Source of the DNA: Antitrichia curtipendula
Taxonomy: Eukaryota > Streptophyta > Bryopsida > Hypnales > Leucodontaceae
Direction: 5' to 3'
Assembly (NCBI GenBank): GCA_951230915.1
Contig: OX579633.1
Location: 56,000,029-56,064,028, forward strand
DNA: 64,000 nucleotides
The translations under genes and the position numbers were made by a program. Every line of letters starts with the position of its first letter. Positions within the stretch are counted from its first letter, which is position 1. Of this stretch, positions 11,401 through 20,736 are shown in pieces. Under the pieces are notes generated by a model that was given only the letters and a program-made list of their open reading frames with translations, was not told where the DNA came from and did not search any database.

Positions 11401-11745
11401 CACTCTCGAAAGCAAGCGGCGAACCCTCTGATGGCTAAACAGAGGCAAAACCAAACCGGATAGGAGAGGAAATGGTTGTGAGTTGTCTAGAGCGGATTGG
11501 TCTAGACGGATACCCGGACCGGAAGAGATAGGGTCCTGGGGTTGTGTTGGATTCGACAACCGGAAGACTAGTTGGAATCGGAAGACAACAAGAATTCGGT
11601 CCTTTGTTTTCTGGGTGTTTGTGTTTCCGATCATATAATGAGGACCGGAAAAGATGAATGTTGTCACTGACTTGGCTTAGTTCGTTAATAAGGCTAGATA
11701 CTTTATAGAATCTCGTGGGTTCGATCTTTAGAGTCACTTAGTTAT
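8500..11745 (+). mobile_element. LTR-like ORF-carrying element, copy III (ends unresolved)
   Basis: A GC-richer block full of TCCGGA/ACCGGA separates the two parts of the transposase pseudogene. It has the same layout as the elements at 4370-7783 and 18412-21833: TATA-like TATAAGAG near 8706, a leader, a long ORF of the same protein family, and a long 3' tail. The nucleotide sequence is diverged from those two. I could not find a convincing TG...CA pair with a 5-bp duplication, so the ends given are approximate (within about 100 bp). Confidence 0.5.
8980..10617 (+). pseudogene. LTR-element ORF, third copy, with one in-frame TAG
   Basis: ATG at 8980 (MPQLRRNRQGPSTSSAP) opens a frame that meets TAG at 9601-9603 and continues in the same frame to TAG at 10617, 546 codons in all. 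The N-terminal 200 residues align with the intact ORF at 18829: the FLIPIL-EKP-RVT-NTIFGAL block, then SPYLFHLY/CPYLFHLY, then ENLLKYG after the TAG. The second part has a run of acidic residues (EEEEE, EEDEEEAE), then a long coiled-coil region (EIRRLQEEVDMLKAEVATF). The single nonsense codon may be decay or a programmed readthrough point; I favour decay. Function is unknown; it may be a gag-like or accessory protein of a plant retroelement. Confidence 0.6.
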
Positions 11746-11753
11746 ACTCTAGG

Positions 11754-12098
11754 GTGATTTTTGTGAGTATAATGAGGAATTTACCTATCATGTGCTGCGA
11801 CACCAGCCTACTTGTTGGTCAAGGTACCTGCCATAGTGTGAACTTTGACCTTGTCCTCGGTGTCAGTGGTCCTCTTGGAGACACCCATGTAGCTGTGCAC
11901 ATTTCCAAGACATTTTCTAAGAATGACTTGCCAAAAGAACGAGAGTGCTCGCTACTTGCTTGGCCTATTCATTTAGTCCATTGCCGTGGGGCCAGTCTAT
12001 GTGATCATGAGGCTCGAGATAATTTCAATTGCCTCCAAGCGGCTCTCCTAAATCTACCATCTTCGACGTCTGCCCACCTGTATACAAGTACCGTCTGA
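11754..12098 (+). pseudogene. Middle part of the interrupted transposase-type gene
   Basis: The frame reads with good protein character (GVSGPLGDTHVAVHISKTFS, then LLAWPIHLVHC). In the adjacent frame, coding-like sequence continues to about 12155 (YKYRLKSTPQNYCKNEGTT), just before the main transposase frame. A frame slip or an unrecognised splice lies between them. It sits directly after the LTR-like element and is on the same strand as the flanking parts, so I treat it as host coding DNA resumed. No named domain. Confidence 0.4.
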
Positions 12099-12158
12099 AA
12101 TCCACCCCGCAAAACTACTGCAAGAACGAAGGAACTACTCACTCAAGATTCCATCAAC

Positions 12159-14471
12159 TTGGTGTCTAGCAAAGTATGTTGTCGACTGAATTGTGTTCAG
12201 CCATTCCTTAGGGATAAGATACGAGCCTTTCGTGAACGCATGTACCAGAATTCAACCTTCAAGCACAGAGCCTTTATGAAAACGGAAGTGCCCAGACAAA
12301 CCCATCTTGACCAACGTGGAAGAAGAATGGTAACAATTGAAGAGATATCGGTGTGCATGCGAGCATGGATGCATATTTCAAGGGTCCCAGAATCCACCTT
12401 CTTCCGCTACCAAACGTATATGAAGGTCGGACAGGAAGCAATGGAGCACGGCAACAAAGGATTGGCGAAACCAAGAAAGCACACTCAACAAGCTACTGCA
12501 ACATTGAAGTGCATCCTAGAGAAAGAGGCGGATCACATGCCACATCGTACGAAGATGCTGAAGTCGGGAGAAAAGGTTGTATCCATGATTCTCCCCTCCA
12601 CATTCCAGTGGAAGGGTAAAATGAAAGAACTCAACAAAGCGAATGCTGCTTTTGGGTTGAAGGAGGTCTCAATTTCAAACTTGAGCAAGATTAGATGTTC
12701 AGCGTTTCCAGAGTATGAGGTGAAGAGACTAGGGGACAATTTTGCATGGTGCGCTACTTGTGACAAATTGCAAGAGCTTAGGAGGCGTACTCTTGCTGGG
12801 TTTGTCACTGCTTTGAAGTGGTCACGGAGGTTGGACAAACATCTAGCAATTGCTTGTGCTCATCGAGAGTTGTACTATGCAAACCGCTACCGATCACTTA
12901 CTTCACCGCACGAGTGCCTTACAATCATGCATGACAAAATGGACCACGCAAAAAACGCTTGTCCAGTCTTCTCCTACAAGAGTAAAGATGTTGATGGTCT
13001 AGTGAAGTTGCATGTGTCTGTCACGAGCATGATTGCGCATGGTCATGGAGATGTGCGTTACGCACATTATGGCTTGGATCTAATTACAAAAGATTCAAAC
13101 TACACCATTGGCTCCATGGCAAAGTTGTTGCAAGATTTGGAGTTGCCTCCCAAGTCTTCTTCTCAGCAGTTGCTTGTGGGTTTGGGGTCCACCAATTTGT
13201 TTTGTGCAGTGCTGAAGGGAGCTGACATGTGTGAAAATTCACTTCCTTCACCACCAATCAACTTAGTTCCAGCAACACCTTTGCCCCCTATTCTCAATGT
13301 GCAAATGGACAATGCCACAAGCGACAACAAGAATAGATATGTTTTCTATTTTTGGTCTCTTCTTGTTGCGAACAAGATCTTTCGAGAAGTGTATGTGAAC
13401 TTCATGATTGTGGGTCATACGCACGATGATATTGATGCGTTGTTTGGAAGATGGAGCATGCTCTTAAAGAAGGAGAACTTTCCAACAATCCCGACCCTCA
13501 TGAAGTCTTTCATGGATGTAGAGTCCATTTCTATTATCCTTCATCTCATAGAAGAGGTGCTCGATTTCAAGGGTTTCATTGCTGGTAAATGGATGGACAG
13601 CGATGAGATTCTCATAGGACACACAAGACCACAACAAGTGAAGTTCTATCTAGATTCGACGGGTTGTCCAGTCAAGAAGTACAAATTGAAGTGTACGGAT
13701 GAAGATTGGTTGGGCAAGGATGGCGGAAGGATTAAGTTGTGGAAAGAAGACGCTGAAGGGCAAAGTTAATGGCCGCGCGATGTACCGTTGGCAGTTCCAC
13801 AAAAGGTAATGAAAGGCGTGGAAGACATTGTGAAAGGTGTGTCTGGATTCGTAAAGTATTGGGAGAATCTATGCAATGCAGACGTCACTGGAGAATGTCG
13901 TAGACACTACGAGCCAGTTGTGCGCTATTGATATGGTGTGAAGGTTGCTCTGTAGGAGCCACTACCATTGTCCACTATTTTGAAAGATGGGTTCTGGCCA
14001 ACTACTCGTGTACAAGGAACAGAAGCAGATCAATTAGACGAAGATGGCGAGGACCTTGAAGAATATGGTGTGAATGACACTTATGTTGGGCCTTTGAGGG
14101 ATCGCCTACAACCATCCTTCAGGGTGGCGCGGGATCTCTACAAAAGGTACTTTGTTGCAGTTCGACCTACGGATGGTGAAAGTCAACCAGTTTTGATTGC
14201 AAGGGTGTTGTCCGATCCGAACTGCAATCCTGAGAAGCCGAATTGCGTGCTCATTCAATACTTTTGTTTGACATCAAGGAATCATGATATTTGAGATTTC
14301 TATACAGGATGGGACAGTGAAAGAGGTCTACGTTGGAAGGTTGATGAAACCGAACCACCTCTTTGGGAGGAAACAAACGCTTTGATGACAGCATGGAAGT
14401 CCCTGAACAGAAGAGGTACTCGCGAATGTAGGATCAAGATTCCTACAGCTCAGATTGAAGTCATCAACTAA
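12159..14471 (+). pseudogene. DUF7869-type transposase, in-frame stops
   Basis: The frame is open for 536 codons to TAA at 13767, then continues in the same frame through TGA 13929, TAG 13953 and TGA 14292 to TAA 14469. The protein shows the motifs of the DUF7869 family found in transposon-like genes: an HDKMDHAK motif (D259, D262), MDNATSDNKNR (D384) and VGHTHDDID (H420, H422, D423, D426). These acidic residues are candidates for a DDE/D-like catalytic triad; that is inference. The zinc-binding-like WCATCDKLQELRR lies at about residue 197. The tail past 13767 is still coding-like (STILKDGFWPTTRVQGTE), so the stops are late decay. The reported first codon is TTG, so the true 5' end lies upstream, in the parts at 8204 and 11754. 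Confidence 0.75.
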
Positions 14472-15129
14472 AGCTTGGCTTCATATACTTGACATTCTGG
14501 AATATTACCCTCGAATTAGTTATAGTATGCTAACTTCATATATTAGATATTTACTATTTTTTTGTCTTCATTTTTATTTAAATATACCTACTATTACGTG
14601 TTTCTACATTCTCTTTTTTGGATATGTTATATTATTTTACTTCCTTAATGTATGTCCAAAATAGATTTGGAAATGTAATGCGATTGAGAAAAAGGGCAGT
14701 GGGTATAACCACTCTTTAGTTTGTTAACATGTGAAGCACTTGTCACAATTTTGGATGGGGGGCCCGTTGGTTGTTACAACTTTCCTGCCTGCAAAGCTCA
14801 CTTAGCAGTACCAAGTCATGTATCTTTTTCAGTCACTCAGACGATTTCAATGGGAATCAAACTCGGACCGCCTAAAAGAGATGAATAGCTTCTCACAATC
14901 AAACGTTTAGCTCATGACTTGGTATTCAACAATGGTTTTAGAATTCATTTATATAATCTTAAACGATAGTATAACCAAAACTTGATTGTATTTGGAGACA
15001 AAACTCTCATTTTAATGGAAATTACAATGGTACAACTAATAAATGTGGTGATTCTCAACCTGAATTGTCTACATTCAATATTTGGATTTTGAACATGTAA
15101 GTGGACAATATTATTTTGAGAGGTTCCCA
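14472..15129. other. AT-rich 3' flank of the transposase gene
   Basis: No gene is visible. It holds the small inverted-end element at 14809-14924 and otherwise AT-rich unique-looking DNA. Confidence 0.4.
14809..14924. repeat. 116-bp element with 12-bp perfect inverted ends
   Basis: TACCAAGTCATG at 14809-14820 is matched by its exact reverse complement at 14913-14924. The minus strand carries GAGTTTGATTCCC, similar to a Pol III B box, so a tRNA-derived SINE remnant is an alternative. No duplication was resolved. Confidence 0.4.
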
Positions 15130-15860
15130 TCCTCTCAAAATAATGAATATAACGTTTTATACATAAGCAGGTCCAATAAAAGCAATCTAGTTGAGCACCC
15201 AAAAATAGAAGGATTGATTACACAAAGCACTAAAGGAGTTTTAAATACCATAAGCACAAGGAGTGGACATGGATCTAAGTACTAAGCACTGTAATTAAGC
15301 AAAAGGAACCAATACCCAAAGTACAGAGCATTGTAATTAAACAAAGGACCAAACATCCAAAGCACAAAGCACCGCAGCCAAAAGGACCCTCAAACTGTAA
15401 GCATAAAATATAAACAAAAAGACCCTAAATACTAACTAAGCAAAATGACTAAATAGCCAAAGCACAAAGTACTCAAAGCAAAAGGATCCCACACCCTAAA
15501 TGCAATGCAAGGGCAACCCTAAACTCAACAGTGAACATCGTAAGGAGAAGGACTATTGAAAAGAAATGTTATCCTAACATCCTAAGCAAAAGGAGTGTAG
15601 AGAAATTCCGGCAAAGTTTTTGAACACCATAAGTGAAAGCATTGAACTTGCTAAGTCAAATGCTATGTACAATTCTGTGCAGCACTAAGGAATCCTGTAA
15701 GCACCAATTGAATAATTGTAAGCATGAGGTAGACCACCTAAAGCAGCAGTTTCAAATCCTAAAGTAATAAACCCAAACCTTGCACTAAGCAATCAGCTGA
15801 CTACCCACATCAGCAAGCTACCAAAAGAAAACATGGAATAGAATGAAGGAGGTAGCATTT
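15130..15860. repeat. Degenerate AAGCAC/AAAAGGACC-rich region
   Basis: Variants of AAGCACAAAGCAC and CAAAAGGACCC recur every few tens of bases from about 15220 to 15720, with no exact unit. This looks like an old tandem array or a low-complexity intron. No coding capacity. Confidence 0.35.
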
Positions 15861-15861
15861 T

Positions 15862-16072
15862 TTACTTACAATTTGTTACTTGAACCCCACTATTGTCTTC
15901 AAAGCTGAGTTGCACGTCTTTTCTGACTTCTATGGAATCCAATTCAACTACTGTTTCTGGAAGCTCCACTTCCAAATTTTTGAACCTAAAGGACCACCAC
16001 CAACTTGGGTGAAATAATTCACCACACGTCACACAATCTATTTTGCTTGCTACAAAGACTAGCAATATAGAA
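15862..16072 (-). other. Possible coding fragment flanking the hAT-like MITE
   Basis: A minus-strand frame upstream of the MITE junction reads LEVELPETVVELDSIEVRKD, which has some protein character. The ORF also runs into the MITE (its ATG at 16107 lies inside it), so the nominal start is not real. This may be the 3' part of the gene whose fragments appear at 16850-17690. No domain recognised. Confidence 0.2.
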
Positions 16073-16080
16073 TGGGTGAT
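16073..16080. other. 8-bp target-site duplication TGGGTGAT (left)
   Basis: TGGGTGAT precedes the MITE and is repeated exactly at 16798-16805 after it. Eight base pairs is the duplication length of hAT transposases. Confidence 0.85.
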
Positions 16081-16797
16081 CTCGGGGAGGTCACTTAGAG
16101 TGTCCATTAGAAACCACGTGCAATCAAAACTTTGGACCCCCTATTTACTTTTTGAATTTTAAATAAAACAAAATTAAAAAAATATGAATAGATTTTTCTA
16201 CTTTGAAAGTTTATGTTTTGAATTATTGATATTTTTATTTGTTAATGATAATTAGTTACAAATTTTTGAAGTAAAAAGATACATTGTAGAACTGAAAAAT
16301 AACTTTCACACCCCTATATTATATAAGAAAAAATTGTCTAAAAAATAAACAAAAAATTCTGAAAAATAACTCTCTATTGAAAGTTCATTTTGAGTTGAAT
16401 ATTGATTCAATGGTCATCTAAATGTGTTCTCTATAATTATTTGAGTTGAATATTGATTCAATGGTCATCTAAATGTGTACTCTATAATTATTTGAGTTGA
16501 ATATTGATTCAATGGTCATCTAAATGTGTTCTCTATAATTATTTGAGTTGAATATTGATTCAATGGTCATCTAAATGTGTTCTCTATAATTATTTGAGTT
16601 GAAAAACATGCCATTTTAGCCCATTTTCAACCTCTTCTAGAAATCATTTCATATTTTATTTGAGTTGGAAAATTTGGCAATAGAAACTTATAGTCATTAT
16701 TAAACAATGCTCAAAATTTTAGGTTGAAATTATAGTTTATTAGAAACCACTTGTTCGCACGTGGTTTGTTGTAGTAGAGCTAAGTGACTTCCCCGAG
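16081..16797. mobile_element. hAT-like MITE, 717 bp, with internal tandem array
   Basis: The left end CTCGGGGAGGTCACTTAG is matched by the inverted right end CTAAGTGACTTCCCCGAG with one mismatch in 18. A second matched block, AAACCACGTGC, lies inside on both sides after 12 unmatched bases. TGGGTGAT flanks both ends. The interior is AT-rich and non-coding. It is therefore a non-autonomous element needing a hAT-type transposase from elsewhere. Confidence 0.85.
16392..16595. repeat. 51-bp tandem repeat, four copies, inside the MITE
   Basis: The unit starts GAGTTGAATATTGATTCAAT and begins at 16392, 16443, 16494 and 16545. A partial fifth unit starts at 16596. The copies are almost identical (one A/T change in the second), so the array expanded recently. 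Confidence 0.95.
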
Positions 16798-16849
16798 TGG
16801 GTGATAAATATGCCTACAAGAAGCAACTACGATATCAAAAAAAGAAAAA

Positions 16850-17690
16850 CGTCCGTTGCAAAGTGAACAAGGCTAGAGCTCAAAGTATGTATCGTCCCAT
16901 TCACTATCACTGTGTGGAACAGGTCTTGGACAGAGAGACACTCTTGCACCTTTTTTCATTGCGTGGATGTGGTTCTCAATTGCTACTCTACGACGTGCCA
17001 TCTCAGTAATCTACCTCTCTAAAACTTTGAAATTTGAATTAGACTTCCAAAGCCCAATCTCAACATTCTGGTACAATTCTTCGTCTTGCACAGCCCTTCT
17101 GTTGTTTTCTTCTAGGGCAAATCTAGCAATTTCTAACTTTCTAGCATTGCAATCGCTCTCAACTTTGAGTGCGTTAATCTGTAGAAGGAGAGCCTCACCA
17201 TTTGCAGATGTTGCCCCATCACCTTGAACTGCAATAACCTGACCAAAATACACTCACCTACTACCAACAACAGTGGAATCACCTTCAAACCATAAAGGTT
17301 TTTGGACCAAACCTTAAAAAAATTCAAACACATTCAAGTCCTAAAACCTAAACTTGCAATCCCCATAAGATCCCAATACTATGGCATCCAATCATTCACG
17401 CATCTAAAAGAAAAGAACACTGAAGCTTCGCAACCTAAATCCTAACTTAAAAATTCATGTACTATAGATACAGCAACACACCCAAAATAAGAGAGAAACT
17501 CCCAAAACCCTCAAAACTCCAGAAAAGTGATCTGAAGGATTGACCACAACACTTCCAGCTTGTATCAAACGAGAAATTTCAGCCTTTGATGACAACAAAG
17601 CACATTCAATAGCCTTTATAGTCTCCTCAAGTTCATTGGCATCACTTTTTTTTGGCCTGACCCTAAAATCAGATCTTCAAAAATTAAATT
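16850..17690 (-). other. Possible exons of a coiled-coil protein gene (minus)
   Basis: Minus-strand coding-like stretches occur at about 17680-17530 (SDANELEETIKAIECALLSS), 17235-17011 (LQINALKVESDCNARKLEIA) and about 17010-16870 (MARRRVAIENHIHAMKK). Stops and AT-rich DNA between them suggest introns. The helical, charged pattern resembles the C-terminal coiled coil of Myb/SANT-like proteins that often accompany plant transposases, but no DNA-binding domain is visible. Low confidence that this is an active gene. Confidence 0.25.
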
Positions 17691-17788
17691 GTGGCAAAAT
17701 CAACAACACTACTACAACACCCAGAGATCGACCTAATTTAAACCAAAGCAGTCCAGTAAAGTAGTGAAGAAAGTAGCGCAAATAGTTC

Positions 17789-18229
17789 CTATTCCCTCGA
17801 CTGAACCCACGTCACCGGTTCCAAAGAAACTCCACCTTGCTCATACGTGGTTTGAATTCCGTTGATTTGGCTCTCATTGTGGTACACCACAACTCGTACA
17901 ATGTTACCTTGTTGGCTGGCAAATCCAGGCCCTCCAGGTCGGGGGTGCACACGACCCAGCGCCCTCTCATAGTACGTTAGCAAGTAGATGTGCGTTGCCT
18001 CCCAATCGATTGTGGCCACGACTCCAAATTGGTCTAGGCTAGTGCCTGCCGGGCTACCGTAGATTGCAGTCACCAACCAACTTGGGGAACTGTAAAACTC
18101 CGATCCGTTTGGTACACCATAAGGACCGTAGGTCGTCTTGTTGGTGATGAATGTCAAGGAAGTGATTCCCGCCTTGGCCGCGGTTCCCTTCACTTGAGTC
18201 AAATATTCATTTGGAAAGTCCAAGGGTAT
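17789..18229 (-). CDS. Jacalin-type lectin gene, exon 4 (last visible)
   Basis: On the minus strand a CAG acceptor precedes ATACCCTTGGACTTTCC, and the exon then runs to TAG at 17789 (146 codons). Its first half is the second half of a jacalin-related lectin domain: LDFPNEYLTQVKG, then ITSLTFITNKTTYGPYG, matching the family pattern EYI-V-G...I-SL-F-TN---YGPFG. Its second half opens a further domain: RPGGPGFASQQGNIVRVVV then QINGIQTTYEQGGV. That domain has no second half, so the gene is truncated or runs on into an exon I cannot see. These beta-prism domains bind mannose or galactose-type sugars. The LTR-like element at 18412 lies 180 bp upstream of the acceptor, in intron 3. Confidence 0.7.
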   Translation of the reverse strand: MPLDFPNEYLTQVKGTAAKAGITSLTFITNKTTYGPYGVPNGSEFYSSPSWLVTAIYGSPAGTSLDQFGVVATIDWEATHIYLLTYYERALGRVHPRPGGPGFASQQGNIVRVVVYHNESQINGIQTTYEQGGVSLEPVTWVQSRE

Positions 18230-18406
18230 CTGGATCCAAGTCACTACCAAGTCAATACGCTTTCTTTTCACTTTGTGGTCTCTCTATGGCGCATTTGTCA
18301 TAGTACCACATCATAAATATGAGCAACAACTTTGATGAAACGTAGATGATTCATGTTGGACTTTTGGTTACGCACACAATTATACGTGGCATTTGGAAGA
18401 AGCACA

Positions 18407-18411
18407 CCATG
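18407..18411. other. Target-site duplication CCATG (left)
   Basis: CCATG directly precedes the element start (TGTAACG) and recurs exactly at 21834-21838 after its end (GCGACA). Confidence 0.9.
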
Positions 18412-18685
18412 TGTAACGTTACGGAACGTCCGGAAACTAAACTTAATACATAAAATAGAGATATATAGGAGAAGAACTTTGAAATTTTTGCATAAGTATA
18501 GAAGTTTAGACGCTAGAAACCTACATTAGAAAAAATCTCTTTCGTAGGAAAGTTAAAACTCTAATTAGGTTAAAACAGTGTTCCGGAACCAGTAGCCGGA
18601 TAGTCGGAAGTTCCGGATCGTAGGGGTTCCGGCTAGGGAACTTACGGGAACTCCACCGGTTCGGGAACTTAGGGTTTTGCGCCAC

Positions 18686-18693
18686 TATATAAA
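18686..18693 (+). promoter_or_regulatory. TATA box of element copy I
   Basis: TATATAAA lies 136 bp upstream of the first ATG of the 635-codon ORF. The same box is at equal spacing in copy II. A C/T-rich stretch follows (CATTCGGTCTCTTTTCTC), as often found at plant start sites. Confidence 0.65.
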
Positions 18694-18828
18694 CCCCGCC
18701 GCCATTCTCATTCGGTCTCTTTTCTCTGCGGCATTTTCGCGAGTACGTTTAGTGAGAGAAAGAGTGGTGAGATAGGATCGAGGTAGGAAGCGGAAGTAAG
18801 GTCGGTGCAACTCCGGAAGACCGACAGG

Positions 18829-20736
18829 ATGACGGAAACTCGAGCCCGTAGACTGGCGGTGACCGCACGGACTGTCAGCCCGGTGATTCTGTTCGATACG
18901 GATCGCCATAGAGAGTTGCAGGAGGATTTAGAGACCATGGGCTGTGTCGGATTCTTACACCGCCCATGGGACTTGAAGAGTGAAGGAATGATTGAGGAAC
19001 TCCTTTACGGAGTTCCCAATCAGTATGAGTTGACGGTGAGGGGCCGCCCGAGAGCGTGGACACAAGAGCTCTGGGCCGGAACGTACTTTGCACTGAACCG
19101 GGGGCATGGATGGGCCGGCTGGACGGAGAAGTTCGCGGCGGAAAGATTCCGGAACTCCGCCGACCCAATAGAGGGGTTTGCAGCGACGGATTGCGTGTAC
19201 GCCCGGGATCAGCAACTCTTAGAGTTCCTGATCCCCATCTTGTATCCGGAAAAGCCTAGTCGGGTAACCACCACGGTGGCCAACACCATTTTTGGGGCTT
19301 TAGGAAACAGGGTTAACCCGCCCCCAAGACCCGTAAATTGGGGCGGACTTATTCACTCGATTGTGGATAAGTTAGCGAATGGGATTTCAGGACGGAAGAC
19401 TAGTCACATTAGCCCGTACTTGTTCCACTTGTACCACCGGATGGAAATCCTGAGCGAGCCGGAGCAGCTTATGTACAAGAAAGGGGAAAATCTCCTCAAG
19501 TACGGGCTGAGACCGGAACCGCAGCCGGAGGAGCCGGAATCCGAAGAGGAGGACGTTCCGGAGGAAACACAGACCACTCCGGAGAAGGCCGGAACCAGTA
19601 GGCGGAAGTCCACCGACCGGACAGCGCGAGGGAAACAAGTGGCGGAAGGTTCCGTCCAGCCGGAAAGCCCGCACGAGGAGTTGGATCCAGTCGAGAACGC
19701 CATACATTGGCTGCGAACGACGAGGACGGTGAACGACCGGATGGCAGCAGTACTCCAAGACGTTTGCCATTCGTTAGGAGTGAAGGACGAGAGAGAGATC
19801 TTGGCCGCCATCGCACGAAGACCGAATCCGGAAGACGTCAAGGTTCTGTACGATCAGATCCGGAGTCTTCAGGAGGAACGGGATCAGTTCCGGAGCCAGC
19901 ACCAGTGGTCGGAACGGGAGATGCATATCGCAAACCGGAAGTCCACGGAAGCGATGGCTCTAGTACGGAAGCTGGGAGAACTGATCGACCTTCCGGCCAG
20001 CACCATCTCGAGGGCCCAACTCTGGAACTCACAGATGGTGGCCCAAGGCCACATTACCGGAACGAAGGTCGTACTCATCCTGACGGATTTCGAGGCCCGG
20101 ATGGAGGGAGTGCTGAAGGAGATGCGACAGCTGATTGGAAGCCTCGACCCAAACCTGCTTGACCAAGCAATGTTCGTTGATCTTCCGGGAGGAGAGTTCC
20201 AAGAAACTCATGGAGCCGGAACTTCAACGGGAAAGAGGAATCCGGAAATCCCGACTCACGTGGTCACTTATCCGGAGGTTAAAACGCCGAAAGAAGTAGG
20301 CACGCATACCACCGTCCAGGAGGGGACAGCCGGAAGACAGGCGGCGGTAAACCTGTTTCCGCCTCTCCAGCTGACGGAGACGGAAGCTGAGGCCATAGCA
20401 GCAGCAAGTGTCCGGAATCCTGCCCGGACCGATCCGGACAGGTTTATGCATATGCAGAACACTCCACCACCAGCGAATCCGGGCAACACTGTCATTAATT
20501 TGACGGAGACAAAGACGACACGGCAGCGACACACGAGGATCGAGGAGCCGCTGGAGATCGATGAGACGAAAGAGGAATCTGCGGAGTCTCACTCGCAATC
20601 GGATGGGACGGATTCTGATCCGCCTCAGATCCGGACTCGGTCGGCAACGAAGAGGACTCTACCAAAGGTAACTGCCCGGAAGTCCACTCCAGCGAATCTT
20701 AGGGCCGGACCATCGACAAAGAAGCCCCGCAAATGA
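18829..20736 (+). CDS. Retroelement-associated protein of unknown function (635 aa)
   Basis: I start at the first ATG (18829, MTETRARRLAVTARTVSP); the frame opens slightly earlier without an ATG. Residues 20-220 form a globular-looking part with LLEFLIPILYPEKPSRVTTT, NTIFGALG, VNWGGLIHSIVDKLANG and SPYLFHLYHRM. This weakly recalls the putative plant transposon protein domain seen in extra ORFs of plant retroelements. I would not assign it without a profile search. Then come an acidic P/E-rich linker, a coiled coil (QIRSLQEERDQFRSQ), a second helical part (FEARMEGVLKEMRQLIGSL), and a basic C-terminus ending KKPRK. No protease, reverse transcriptase, RNase H, integrase or zinc knuckle is present. 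The ORF lies just downstream of the element's own TATA box. Possible roles are gag-like packaging or regulation. Confidence 0.8.
   Translation: MTETRARRLAVTARTVSPVILFDTDRHRELQEDLETMGCVGFLHRPWDLKSEGMIEELLYGVPNQYELTVRGRPRAWTQELWAGTYFALNRGHGWAGWTEKFAAERFRNSADPIEGFAATDCVYARDQQLLEFLIPILYPEKPSRVTTTVANTIFGALGNRVNPPPRPVNWGGLIHSIVDKLANGISGRKTSHISPYLFHLYHRMEILSEPEQLMYKKGENLLKYGLRPEPQPEEPESEEEDVPEETQTTPEKAGTSRRKSTDRTARGKQVAEGSVQPESPHEELDPVENAIHWLRTTRTVNDRMAAVLQDVCHSLGVKDEREILAAIARRPNPEDVKVLYDQIRSLQEERDQFRSQHQWSEREMHIANRKSTEAMALVRKLGELIDLPASTISRAQLWNSQMVAQGHITGTKVVLILTDFEARMEGVLKEMRQLIGSLDPNLLDQAMFVDLPGGEFQETHGAGTSTGKRNPEIPTHVVTYPEVKTPKEVGTHTTVQEGTAGRQAAVNLFPPLQLTETEAEAIAAASVRNPARTDPDRFMHMQNTPPPANPGNTVINLTETKTTRQRHTRIEEPLEIDETKEESAESHSQSDGTDSDPPQIRTRSATKRTLPKVTARKSTPANLRAGPSTKKPRK

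Noticed and set aside
11690..11745. tRNA-like GGTTCGATC near 11730
   Set aside because: No matching acceptor or anticodon arms upstream.
8574..12040. AGCGG as 5-bp duplication of the third LTR-like element (8575-8579 and about 12037)
   Set aside because: It would place coding-like host sequence (11754-12030) inside the element, and a 5-base match in a long search is expected by chance.
19387..20598. Several 100-150-codon minus ORFs opposite the 635-codon ORF
   Set aside because: Shadows of the real frame; no independent support.
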